Assembly (NCBI RefSeq): GCF_009690905.1
Contig: NZ_VOSW01000076.1
Location: 1 to 44,736, forward strand
Length of the DNA: 44,736 nucleotides
Origin: Paraburkholderia madseniana
Lineage (GTDB): Bacteria > Pseudomonadota > Gammaproteobacteria > Burkholderiales > Burkholderiaceae
Reading direction: 5' to 3'
Shown here: positions 28,431 to 36,076 of the stretch, one piece after another
How the letters are laid out: each line of letters begins with the position of its first letter
Position numbering within the stretch: the first letter of the stretch is position 1
Made by a program: the position numbers and the translations under genes
Notes under the pieces: model-generated
Told to the model about the DNA's origin: nothing
Database searches by the model: none
Seen by the model: only the letters and a program-made list of their open reading frames with translations

Positions 28431-29143
28431 TGCGGTTGGCTCCCGCATGCAAGCGGCAGCCGCTCAGCGGACGCCGGCGAGGGCCGCGGATCGGCAGGGC
28501 GCGGCTGGCGCGCGAGCCAGCTCGATACCGCGGTGATGTCCTTGTCGGTCAGCTTGACGGCGATCGAATGCATGCAGTCCGGCGCAAGCGCGTGACGTGT
28601 GCCCGAGCGCCACGTACCCATCTGCCCGGCGATGTAGCTCGCATGCAGGCCGAGCAGTCCCGGAATGCCAGGTTGCGTACCCGTCATGCGCGCTCCATGA
28701 CACGCGATGCACGCCGGGATCTTGCGTGCCGGGTCGCCTTGGGTGACGAGCCGTTGTCCGGCTGCGAGCACTGCCGGTGCGACGTCGGTGTGATCGGAAT
28801 TGGGGTAGGGCGGTTGCAGGTCCGCGAAGTACTGGCTGATCTTGCGCAGATAGTCGTCGGGCAGGAAGGCGAGCAGATAGCCCATTGGCGGATAAGTACG
28901 GCCGCCGTCACGAAACGCACTCAACTGATTGAACAGGTAGTCGGCCGGTTTGCCGGCGATGCGCGGGAAGTAATCATTGTTCAGACCTTGGCCTTGCACG
29001 CCATGACACGAGGTGCAGGCACGCACGCGCTCGTCCATGGCAGAGGGCATCGCGGCTGACGCGTCGGTGGCTGCGAACGCCGCGCCACGCCACATGACGT
29101 AAAGCACCACCAGAATCGAAAATCCGATAGATCTACGATGCAC
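28427..29143 (-). CDS. Diheme c-type cytochrome (c4-like), first gene of the oxidase operon
   Basis: Periplasmic cytochrome of 238 residues. A signal-like hydrophobic N-terminus (about 7-27, ending GAAFA) is followed by haem sites CTSCH (C43-H47) and CIACH (C145-H149) in two c4-like domains, with methionines nearby (PPMGYL, M191). The C-terminal 30 residues are Pro/Ser-rich. It overlaps the triheme cytochrome start by four bases (ATGA). It is the promoter-proximal gene of the operon, with its promoter expected in the 489-base gap upstream. Confidence 0.9.
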   Translation of the reverse strand: MHRRSIGFSILVVLYVMWRGAAFAATDASAAMPSAMDERVRACTSCHGVQGQGLNNDYFPRIAGKPADYLFNQLSAFRDGGRTYPPMGYLLAFLPDDYLRKISQYFADLQPPYPNSDHTDVAPAVLAAGQRLVTQGDPARKIPACIACHGARMTGTQPGIPGLLGLHASYIAGQMGTWRSGTRHALAPDCMHSIAVKLTDKDITAVSSWLARQPRPADPRPSPASAERLPLACGSQPQ

Positions 29144-29210
29144 GCGAGGCCTCGCCGAGGGAACGGTTATTTTCGCTATTTATTTCTCATGCATTCGCTC
29201 GTGAATTCAC

Positions 29211-29226
29211 TCATCGGATTCGATGA
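29211..29226. promoter_or_regulatory. Small palindrome upstream of the oxidase operon
   Basis: TCATCG-GATT-CGATGA forms a perfect 6-bp inverted repeat 70-85 bases upstream of the first cytochrome start. It could be an operator for a regulator of the operon. No FNR/ANR-type TTGAT-N4-ATCAA site was found. The remaining 489-base gap (29144-29632) is AT-richer than its surroundings and shows no gene or further element I can support. Confidence 0.35.
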
Positions 29227-29632
29227 ACGATGCATGACAAGCCTGCCAATTCTTTTTCATAACGACTGCATGAACAGCAAATCGAAACGGACTTATTAAG
29301 GAGGCACAGTATTGAAGCGATGCGGCAATGCAACTTCTATATAAAGCAATGATCTGCCTGAGTGCGCCAATGGGTGGCGGCTTTCGGGCTGCGGTAATAA
29401 CGCTTGATGCGTGCGGCAGACGTGTAGCAGGTTGCAGGAATTTATCCGATGCGTCAATAAAATTTGATAGGTCAATTGGTGGCGTATTTTATCAGCACAG
29501 GCGTCGATTAGAGCGCCATCGATATTTGTTCTGTGTCTGGTTCGAGTGCGGACTGCATCGCCGAATGCGATTGATGCGCTGCGTTTCTGTCGTGTTCCTT
29601 GAGTCGCAGCGCGCGCATCGACGCGGAGCGCG

Positions 29633-30520
29633 TCAACTGAAGAGATGCATCAACGCCGTGCGTGCATTACTGACGCGTTCGCTTTCGCCGATTCGCCCCG
29701 GCAACAGATGAAACTCGACAGCGGGCAGTGCGGGCAACCCGACGCTCTGCGGACAGGCTACCAGGCCCCCGCCGATCGATGATTCGTTCAGGCAGGAAAT
29801 GCCCAGCCCGGCCTTCAGCGCTAGTTGCAAGCCAGCCACTCCCGAGGCCGAATGCGACACCAGATACGGCACCTTGTGCTCATCGAGGAGTTTCACGACG
29901 AAGCGCTGCAACTGACAACTCGACGGTAGCAATACCAATGAATAAGGCGTGGCCGGCCGCGGACTGGCATCGGCCGCGCAGACCCATAGCAGTTTCTCGC
30001 GCCGCACCACGGTGCTTTGCGCGCTGCCGCGCCGGTTGGTGGAGCGTGCGTTCCCGGTGACGAGCCGCAACGAAAGGCCGATGTCGTACGACGCATCGTC
30101 GCCGGCGCTGCTATCGATCACCGCGCTCGGCTGCACGGTGACGTGCAGTTTCAGGCGCGGATGCTGTTCCGAGAATGTCTTGAGAATGCGCGCGATGTCG
30201 AGCGGACGGTAGTAGTCCGTGATGGCGATGCGCAGTTCGCCGTCGAGCGAGCGGCCTTGCAGGTCCTCGAACGCCGCCTCGCTCATGGCGATGATGCGGC
30301 GCGCGTGATCGAGCAGGCGGCTACCGGCCGGCGTGGCGGTCACACCCTGCTTGCTGCGCACGAAGAGTGGCTGGCCAGCGCGTTCCTCGAGTTTCTTCAG
30401 TTGCTCACTCACCGACGACTGCGACAGGAACACGCGCTCCGCGCCCGCCGAAACGCTGCCCGATTCGGCGACGGCGACGAAGGTGCGCAACTGCGTCAGG
30501 TCAAATCCGCGCTGGCTCAT
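29633..30520 (-). CDS. LysR-family transcriptional regulator
   Basis: DNA-binding regulator of 295 residues. It has an N-terminal winged HTH (about 1-60, FDLTQLRTFVAVAESGSVSAGAERVFLSQSSVSEQL) and a C-terminal periplasmic-binding-like effector domain. The start at 30520 (MSQRGF) fits the family; the frame is open for 27 more codons with no RBS. It is transcribed divergently from the MFS carrier at 30619 and probably controls it. The effector is unknown. Confidence 0.92.
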   Translation of the reverse strand: MSQRGFDLTQLRTFVAVAESGSVSAGAERVFLSQSSVSEQLKKLEERAGQPLFVRSKQGVTATPAGSRLLDHARRIIAMSEAAFEDLQGRSLDGELRIAITDYYRPLDIARILKTFSEQHPRLKLHVTVQPSAVIDSSAGDDASYDIGLSLRLVTGNARSTNRRGSAQSTVVRREKLLWVCAADASPRPATPYSLVLLPSSCQLQRFVVKLLDEHKVPYLVSHSASGVAGLQLALKAGLGISCLNESSIGGGLVACPQSVGLPALPAVEFHLLPGRIGESERVSNARTALMHLFS

Positions 30521-30531
30521 GATTCGGTGTA

Positions 30532-30571
30532 TCCGATGGAAATCATCTGATTTTCCGGCTTTTCCGATGGA
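30532..30571. promoter_or_regulatory. Direct repeats in the LysR-MFS divergent gap
   Basis: TCCGATGGA occurs twice (30532-30540 and 30563-30571), 31 bases apart, about three helical turns. Same-face spacing in a 98-base divergent LysR promoter suggests binding sites for the regulator. This is inference from position only. Confidence 0.4.
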
Positions 30572-30618
30572 TTGCCCAGCCGTAGGATACCTCCAATTCA
30601 TTCATTGCAGAGGCTGTC

Positions 30619-31947
30619 ATGGGAAACGATTCGATTGCCGCCGTGCGGGTGCCGGGTGAGCGTACGGCGAGCCATCGGTGGAAAGTGCTGGGAGTCGGCT
30701 TTGCGGCGAACGCGAGCTTTTCGGCCGCTTTCTCAGGGATTCCGACCACGGCCGTGTTTTTGCGTTCGGGCTATCACCTCGGCAACGACGGGCTGGGGCT
30801 GGTGCTCGGCATGCTCGGTTTGGGCATCGCGGTCAGCGAGTTGCCATGGGGACTCCTGACCGATCGTTGGGGTGATCGCCGCGTGCTGTTGCTGGGGCTT
30901 CTTTCGACTGCCGCGGCGCTAGCCGGGCTGGCGTTGTTCGCGGTGCCGTCCGGCTCGCATGTGCCGGGCGTGGCGACGCTCGCGCTCGGCTTGTTGCTGG
31001 TCGGCCTACTCGGCGGCAGCGTCAACGGTTCGAGTGGCCGTGCGGTGATGGCCTGGTTTCGCGAAGGTGAGCGCGGCCTCGCGATGAGCATTCGGCAGAC
31101 TGCGGTGCCGGCCGGTGGAGGCCTGGGCGCGCTGATCTTGCCGGCGCTTGCCTCGCGATTCGGCTTTGCCAGCGCGTACACCGTGCTGGGCCTTGCGTGC
31201 GCGATTACTGCGGTGTTCGCATGGTGGTGGTTGCACGAGCCTTCGCACGTCGAAGGGAACGGTGTGGGTCCGGCTCGCAACGCTGCGGTTGCCGGAGCAG
31301 GTGCAGGTGCGGTGCCGGTGAAGGTTTCGCCGTTACGCGACATCGGCATCTGGCGCGTGGCGCTCGGCGCCGGCGCGTTGTGTGTGCCGCAGATTGCCAT
31401 CGTGACATTCGGGACCGTCTTCCTGCACGACTTCGGCCGCGCCGGTGTGCTGGCGATCAGTTTGACGATGGCGGCCGTGCAAACGGGCGCTGCGATTGCG
31501 CGGGTCTGGAGCGGTGCGTGGACCGACCGGCGCGGCAATCGACGTGCTTACATGCGCGCCTGCAGCGTGCTGACCGCGGTGCTGTTCGCCTCGCTCGCGC
31601 TGGTGACGGGTCTGGCCGGGATGCACCATACGGCGATGACAGCGGTGGTCGCGCTGATGATCGTGCTGGGCGGCATAAGCGCATCCGCATGGCACGGCGT
31701 TGCCTTCACGGAACTCGCGACACTCGCGGGGACGAGCCGTGCAGGCACCGCACTCGCGATCGGCAATACCTGCGTCTTTCTCACGTTGTTCCTGACGCCG
31801 CTCGCGATTCCGCTGCTGTTGTCGGTGGGTTCGTGGCCGATGGTGTGGGCGGTAGCCAGTGCATGCGCCTTGATCGCGTTACCGGTATTTCCGCGCACTG
31901 CTCGCGTTAGCAAGCTGACGGCGGCACGCGCTTGTGATGCCACATGA
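30619..31947 (+). CDS. Major facilitator superfamily transporter, LysR-linked
   Basis: Inner-membrane carrier of 442 residues with about twelve helices. The loop 2-3 motif reads GLLTDRWGDRRVLL, and GRAVMAWFREGERGLAMSIRQTAVPAGGGLGALI is the typical helix 4-5 segment of anion/sugar-acid type carriers. The substrate is not assigned. It is expressed divergently from a LysR gene, its likely regulator, and is followed by an 11-bp stem hairpin at 32003-32034. Confidence 0.9.
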   Translation: MGNDSIAAVRVPGERTASHRWKVLGVGFAANASFSAAFSGIPTTAVFLRSGYHLGNDGLGLVLGMLGLGIAVSELPWGLLTDRWGDRRVLLLGLLSTAAALAGLALFAVPSGSHVPGVATLALGLLLVGLLGGSVNGSSGRAVMAWFREGERGLAMSIRQTAVPAGGGLGALILPALASRFGFASAYTVLGLACAITAVFAWWWLHEPSHVEGNGVGPARNAAVAGAGAGAVPVKVSPLRDIGIWRVALGAGALCVPQIAIVTFGTVFLHDFGRAGVLAISLTMAAVQTGAAIARVWSGAWTDRRGNRRAYMRACSVLTAVLFASLALVTGLAGMHHTAMTAVVALMIVLGGISASAWHGVAFTELATLAGTSRAGTALAIGNTCVFLTLFLTPLAIPLLLSVGSWPMVWAVASACALIALPVFPRTARVSKLTAARACDAT

Positions 31948-32002
31948 TGAAGTAATGGTGGCCGGTGGCGTCATGCTGCTGGTCAAATTCGTTATTTTTC
32001 AC

Positions 32003-32034
32003 GCGACGAGAGCGGCGGCGCGCGCTCTCGTCGC
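32003..32034 (+). terminator. GC hairpin after the MFS gene
   Basis: GCGACGAGAGC and GCTCTCGTCGC form a perfect 11-bp stem with a 10-base loop, 55 bases after the MFS stop. The T-run is weak (TGCAGTGCTTTTC follows), so termination is probable but not certain. Confidence 0.5.
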
Positions 32035-32112
32035 TGCAGTGCTTTTCAGAAGCAAACAAACAGCGACGGAAAAATTCTCGCATATTCGATTTGCATAATT
32101 GCGCATTCCTGC

Positions 32113-32140
32113 TTTGATAGTTTCGCAATGGACTATCAAA
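32113..32140. promoter_or_regulatory. 9-bp inverted repeat upstream of the two-component remnant
   Basis: TTTGATAGT-N10-ACTATCAAA is a perfect palindrome in the AT-rich 359-base gap 31948-32306. Its arms and spacing suit a dimeric regulator's operator. It stands 165 bases before the broken response-regulator gene and may be a relic of its control region. Apart from this and the hairpin at 32003, I see nothing in the gap. Confidence 0.45.
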
Positions 32141-32306
32141 TTGTTGGCGGGTTTCAGAGCGCTCCGATTTTCTCCGGTTTGTAGCAGTGGTTTCATGGCC
32201 GCCCCTAGTGTGGCATCCAACGCCACTGGGCCATTAGAGCACGCGTGAAGCGAGCGGTATTTCCCTATACGTTTGCTGAGTATGCCTACAACAACGGAGA
32301 CAAATC

Positions 32307-32650
32307 ATGACGAACGTTCGAGTCATTCTTGCGGACGATCATCCTTTCGTTCTGCTTGGCGTTCGGGCCGCGCTGGAAATGCGCGCCGGTGTCGCCATTG
32401 TCGGCGAAGCGGCTACGCCCACTTCATTGATCACGCTGTTGGAGAGCACGCCATGCGATGTGCTCGTCACCGACCTGACGATGCCGGAAGCAAGCGATAG
32501 AGGCGAGCAGGAGGGGTGAGGTGTACGTCGGCCGCTCCATCATCGAAGCGCTTGCCCAGCCTCGAGACGACGCGAGCGAGTTGCCGCCTGTATCGCGATT
32601 GTCCCCCAGAAAGGCAGAAGTTATAAGAATGTTCGTGCGTGGCCAATCGA
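32307..32650 (+). pseudogene. Remnant of an RcsB/BvgA-like LuxR-type response regulator
   Basis: The first 60 or so codons (32307-32489) read as an intact receiver-domain start: MTNVRVILADDHPFVLLGV with acidic D10/D11 and phospho-acceptor D56 in VTDLTMPE. The frame then ends at 32519. In a different frame from about 32518, the expected later parts of the same protein continue: YVGRSIIEALAQ, then LSPRKAEVIRMFVRGQS, the beginning of a LuxR-type HTH. The receiver's second half and most of the HTH are missing. I infer an internal deletion with loss of frame, so the gene is not functional. Confidence 0.75.
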
Positions 32651-33199
32651 TCTGCCGCGAACACCGCGCCGGAGGACCTGAAGCTATGTCGTGACGCCGG
32701 CATGGACGACTGCCTCGTCAAGCCGACGCGACTTGCTACGCTACGCGAGTACCTGAGCCGTTGGTTCGGCACTGACAGCGCATGGCAAGCTGCTCCTGCT
32801 GAAGCGGTCAACGCACCGCCGGTTTCCGGGCCGGATGCGCATGGCGGCGCAGAGCCATTTGTCCCGGTCGACCTGAGTCACATGACGCAGTTGTGGGGGA
32901 GCGAATCGACCGTTAAGGCGTTGCTCGATTCATTCGTTTCATCGGTGCGCGAAGACGTGCAGGCATTGTCGCCGCTACTCGAACGCATCGAGGTCGAGCG
33001 TCTGCGCGAGTGGCATCATCGCGTGGCAGGCGCGGCGAGCGTGTTGCAATACCCGCCGCTGCTCAACGCGTTGGAAGACTACCGCCGGGATATCACCGTC
33101 AAGACGCCGGAACGCTTGCGCAGCGACGGGCTGGCATTGGCGCGCAAGTGCAATGCGATGCTCGATGGAATCGAGGAGCAGGCTGCATTACTTGCGTGA
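32639..33199 (+). pseudogene. C-terminal fragment of a hybrid sensor kinase (receiver tail + Hpt)
   Basis: The frame opens at a GTG at 32639 inside the end of the regulator remnant. Residues 6-40 are the last quarter of a receiver domain (CRDAGMDDCLVKPTRLATLREYL, with the conserved lysine K28). A linker follows, then a histidine phosphotransfer domain with H126/H127 in REWHHRVAGAASVL. The sensor, histidine-kinase and most receiver sequence of a BvgS/EvgS-type hybrid kinase are absent. The remaining Hpt domain is intact in frame, so a small stand-alone product cannot be fully excluded. Confidence 0.7.
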
Positions 33200-33229
33200 C
33201 GCTGCTTCGCACCGCACCGCACCGCACGG

Positions 33230-33253
33230 AAGCGAGGCTGTAGCGCCTCGCTT
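33230..33253 (+). terminator. Hairpin after the kinase remnant
   Basis: AAGCGAGG and CCTCGCTT form a perfect 8-bp stem with an 8-base loop, 30 bases after the Hpt stop. No T-run follows. A short CACCG tandem (about 33208-33227) stands just before it. Probably the old terminator of the two-component locus. Confidence 0.4.
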
Positions 33254-33310
33254 GGGCGATCGCATTGGCGCGCGCTCGTGAGTAAATCCACGCGTCGAAT
33301 CGAGAGGACG

Positions 33311-33336
33311 AAAAAAAACGCGGCCGAAGCCGCGTT
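33311..33336 (-). terminator. Orphan minus-strand intrinsic terminator
   Basis: On minus AACGCGGC-TTCG-GCCGCGTT forms a perfect 8-bp stem with a UUCG loop (33336-33317), followed by eight T (33318-33311). No minus-strand protein gene lies upstream within 1.7 kb; the CHRD and esterase genes there are on plus. It may terminate a small RNA starting in the 33340-33586 gap. On plus it lacks a T-run. The rest of the 387-base gap 33200-33586 holds only the hairpin at 33230. Confidence 0.75.
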
Positions 33337-33586
33337 AAAGATTTGGAGACATCCCTCGATGAAGGAGTCACTTCTCGCAACCGGAAGCATAGTCGGGATG
33401 ACGCAAAAGATTCAGTACAAATTGCGCAATTAACTGTTTGTAAATATCGAAGAAGGCGTCGCGCAGATCGCCGCGATGTCATTTGACCCCGACGCAAACA
33501 GCTACAACGGATTTGCACTAGTATGTGGTGGCTCTGCGCGTGACCGAAATGTCGGTGCGGCGGTGCATCAAAGTCCGGAGAAGACC

Positions 33587-34021
33587 ATGATTGCGCTTCG
33601 AAAACTGAATCTTGCTGTGGTGGTGTGGGCATTGGCGTCGGGCGTCGCCTTTGCGGATACGGTGGCGTTGAAGGCCGATCTCGAGCCGTCGAGCGAAGTG
33701 CCGCCGCGCGTGAGTCACGGGCACGGCATGTTGAACGCCACGTTCGATACGTCGACCAAGTCCCTGCAATGGACGATCACCTATGAAGGGCTGAGTGGTC
33801 CGGCAACCGCCGCGCACTTCCACGGTCCTGCGCCGGTCGGGCAGAACGCCAAGGTCCAGGTGCCGATCGGGAAGGACGCGCTCGCGAGCCCGATCAAAGG
33901 ATCGGCGGCGCTCACCGAACAGCAGGTGACGGACCTGATGGCGGGACAGTGGTACTTCAACGTCCATACTGAGCAGAATCCGACGGGCGAGATTCGCGGA
34001 CAGGTTTTGCCGGCGAACTAG
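33587..34021 (+). CDS. Secreted CHRD-domain protein
   Basis: Periplasmic or secreted protein of 144 residues with a clear signal peptide (residues 1-23, cut after AFA). A single CHRD beta-domain follows, with family phrases LEPSSEVPP, WTITYEGLSGPATAAHFHGPA and GQWYFNVHTEQNPTGEIRGQV. The role of CHRD proteins in bacteria is not settled. The start at 33587 has GGAGAAG upstream, whereas a longer frame from 33476 would bury the signal peptide. It stands alone. Confidence 0.9.
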   Translation: MIALRKLNLAVVVWALASGVAFADTVALKADLEPSSEVPPRVSHGHGMLNATFDTSTKSLQWTITYEGLSGPATAAHFHGPAPVGQNAKVQVPIGKDALASPIKGSAALTEQQVTDLMAGQWYFNVHTEQNPTGEIRGQVLPAN

Positions 34022-34148
34022 GCCAGAGGAAAACGAGGAAAACCTTGCCCGGTGGCGCGGGCGCCTTTTCGGGATTAGAAGCCGCCGTCCACCGGCGCGG
34101 CGGCGACTGCACGTACCATGTGGGACACTATCGAAGGAGCGTGTCCTG

Positions 34149-35123
34149 ATGAGCTGGCAAAGTGCACTCGCGTGCTGGTATCTGCGTAAGCAGTTTCGAC
34201 CGCAGACCCTCAAGCCGAGTATCAATGTCGAGAAGGCGCGTGCGCTGACGGCCAAGCGCGCCTGGTCGCCGCGTGTGCCGGGCGGTTGGCGTCTGCGCGA
34301 ATCGTACGGGCCGGACAATTGGCCACTGCAGGGTGAGTGGATCGAGCCGGCTGACGGCGTGTCCACTTCCGGGAGCGGCCCGATCGTGCTGTATTGCCAC
34401 GGTGGTGGCTACTATTTCTGTTCGCCGCGTACGCATCGCTCGCTCGTATTCGACCTCGCCACGCGTGCGAACGCACCGATCTTTTCCCTCGACTACCGTC
34501 TCGCGCCCGAGCATCGCTTCCCGGCCGCGCTCGACGATGCAACCGCGGCCTATCGTCAGTTGGTCGCGGACGGCACGCCGCCCGAGTCGATTGTGATCGC
34601 GGGGGATTCAGCGGGCGGCGGCCTTGCACTCGCTACCGTAGTCGCCTTGCGCGACGCCGGCGATCCGCTACCGGCAGGCTGCCTGCTGTTCTCGCCGTGG
34701 ACCGATCTGGCGGCTGCCGGCGCCACCATTCGCACCAACGACGGTCTCGATCCGATGTTCAGCGGTCCCGCGATCGCGCGGGCCGCGCAGGTTTATCTCG
34801 GCGACACGCCCGCCACGCATCCCTACGCTTCGCCGGTCTATGCCGACCTGAACGGCTTGCCGCCGCTCTTCATCATGGCGGGCAGCACCGAGGTATTGCT
34901 AGACGACTCGCAACGCGTTGCCGACAAGGCGCGCGCGGCGGGCGTCGATTGCGAACTTGAGGTGTGGAAGAAGATGCCGCACGTCTGGCCCTTGTTCACG
35001 CCGTTCATCCCGGAGGGCGGCCGCGCGCTCGACCGCGCCGCGGCCTTCGTGCGGCGCGTGACGAGTGCAACGAGCGGGCGTGACACGGCCGCTCAGCCAG
35101 CCAGGGTGACGTCGATCGCCTGA
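34149..35123 (+). CDS. Alpha/beta hydrolase of the hormone-sensitive-lipase (HSL) family
   Basis: Probable cytosolic carboxylesterase of 324 residues. The oxyanion-hole motif HGGGY is at residues 84-88, the nucleophile elbow GDSAGG has S154, the acid is likely E248 in GSTEVLLDD (D252 an alternative), and the catalytic histidine is H278 in PHVWPLF. The N-terminal 60 residues form the family cap. The natural substrate is unknown. Its last 31 bases overlap the tail of the convergent EcsC gene. Confidence 0.92.
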   Translation: MSWQSALACWYLRKQFRPQTLKPSINVEKARALTAKRAWSPRVPGGWRLRESYGPDNWPLQGEWIEPADGVSTSGSGPIVLYCHGGGYYFCSPRTHRSLVFDLATRANAPIFSLDYRLAPEHRFPAALDDATAAYRQLVADGTPPESIVIAGDSAGGGLALATVVALRDAGDPLPAGCLLFSPWTDLAAAGATIRTNDGLDPMFSGPAIARAAQVYLGDTPATHPYASPVYADLNGLPPLFIMAGSTEVLLDDSQRVADKARAAGVDCELEVWKKMPHVWPLFTPFIPEGGRALDRAAAFVRRVTSATSGRDTAAQPARVTSIA

Positions 35124-35935
35124 TAGGCGGCTTCGACCGTTTCCTGGCCGTATTGCCGCTCCAGCCGCCGCACGGTGAAGTGGCCGTGCGCGACCTGCTG
35201 GAAGTGGTCGATGAATACCGTATTGACCATCGCGCCAAGCACCGCCCCGATCGCCGGAATCGACTTGGCGGCGATCTGCTCGCTCACCTGCACCGAAAAG
35301 CGCGCGGCAATCGTGTTGAGTAAGCGTAACAAGGCCGCCGAGCCATGCGCGGTGAAGCCTTTCGTCGCGATTTCGGATGAAGCCTTCGATACCGCCTGTG
35401 CCAGCGCACCGCGCATGATGAAGTAGCCGAAGTCGGCGTCGTCGTCGGCTTTCGAGGTGCCGCCCATGCCGAGCACCGTCAGGCATTGCAGTTGCGTGTC
35501 GATCGACGACAGATCCTCGCCCTCGCTGCGCGCGATGTCGCAGATCGAGCGAAACATCAGCGTGGTCGTGACCGGCAACTCCACTGGCAGCGCGAACAGA
35601 CCGAATGCGCCGCCGGCCGCGCCGGTGGTCGCCACGGCGAACTTGTGCAGCAGGTTGCTCGGCTTGTCGGGCACCACGAGGGGCGAGGCGCCAGCCTGCC
35701 GCCCCAGCGTGCGCAGCGCGATCGAGAGGCACTTGCGCAATGCCAGTTCCGTCGCATCCGTGACCTTTTCGTTGGCAAAAGCCGGCATGCGCGCGAGCAG
35801 CTTCTCGAGCGGCGAGCCGACGATGCTCGCCAGTTTCATCGCCAGCGCGGGGCTCTCCAGTTCGTGTTTCGCGCGTCGCAGCGCGCTCAGGTCGTCGTCC
35901 GATAAGGATTGTGCTGCGAGCGAACTCGGCTCCAT
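35093..35935 (-). CDS. EcsC-family protein
   Basis: Protein of the EcsC family, whose role is unclear (named from a Bacillus protein encoded beside an ABC transporter). The protein is 280 residues, all-helical in appearance. Two glycine-rich hydrophobic stretches stand out: ATTGAAGGAFGLFALPVELPVTT near 105-127, and SIPAIGAVLGAMVNTVFIDHF near 230-250. The first is the family hallmark. The start at 35935 is favoured by GGGAGG six bases upstream. It is divergent from the efflux pump and convergent, with overlap, to the esterase. Confidence 0.86.
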   Translation of the reverse strand: MEPSSLAAQSLSDDDLSALRRAKHELESPALAMKLASIVGSPLEKLLARMPAFANEKVTDATELALRKCLSIALRTLGRQAGASPLVVPDKPSNLLHKFAVATTGAAGGAFGLFALPVELPVTTTLMFRSICDIARSEGEDLSSIDTQLQCLTVLGMGGTSKADDDADFGYFIMRGALAQAVSKASSEIATKGFTAHGSAALLRLLNTIAARFSVQVSEQIAAKSIPAIGAVLGAMVNTVFIDHFQQVAHGHFTVRRLERQYGQETVEAAYQAIDVTLAG

Positions 35936-36046
35936 GTGCCTCCCTGGCGTCATGTATTGTCCATTCTTCAGTCGATTGCCGATGCGGTGAGCCGCACCGG
36001 CGCGTTCCAGCTTAGAGCATCACCTCATGGTATGATTCCAAATCGT

Positions 36047-36058
36047 TTGACGAGTCAA
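36047..36058. promoter_or_regulatory. Palindrome upstream of the efflux pump, possible MarR operator
   Basis: TTGAC-GA-GTCAA is a perfect inverted repeat 19 bases before the chosen start of the DHA2 pump. The MarR gene lies downstream in the same operon, so autoregulation through this site is plausible. It is short and could be chance. Confidence 0.4.
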
Positions 36059-36076
36059 CTGTTGCCCCATCAAAAA

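Noticed and set aside
29144..29330. FNR/ANR or sigma-54 site for the oxidase operon
   Set aside because: No TTGAT-N4-ATCAA, and the one TTGGCAG...TGC stretch has the wrong GG-to-GC spacing for sigma-54.
29328..29711. 127-codon plus frame in the gap before the LysR gene end
   Set aside because: It runs into the real LysR 3' end on the other strand, is Cys/Arg-rich and has no RBS.
31907..32128. 73-codon minus frame between the MFS gene and the regulator remnant
   Set aside because: It covers the 11-bp hairpin and has no RBS or recognisable composition; better treated as intergenic.
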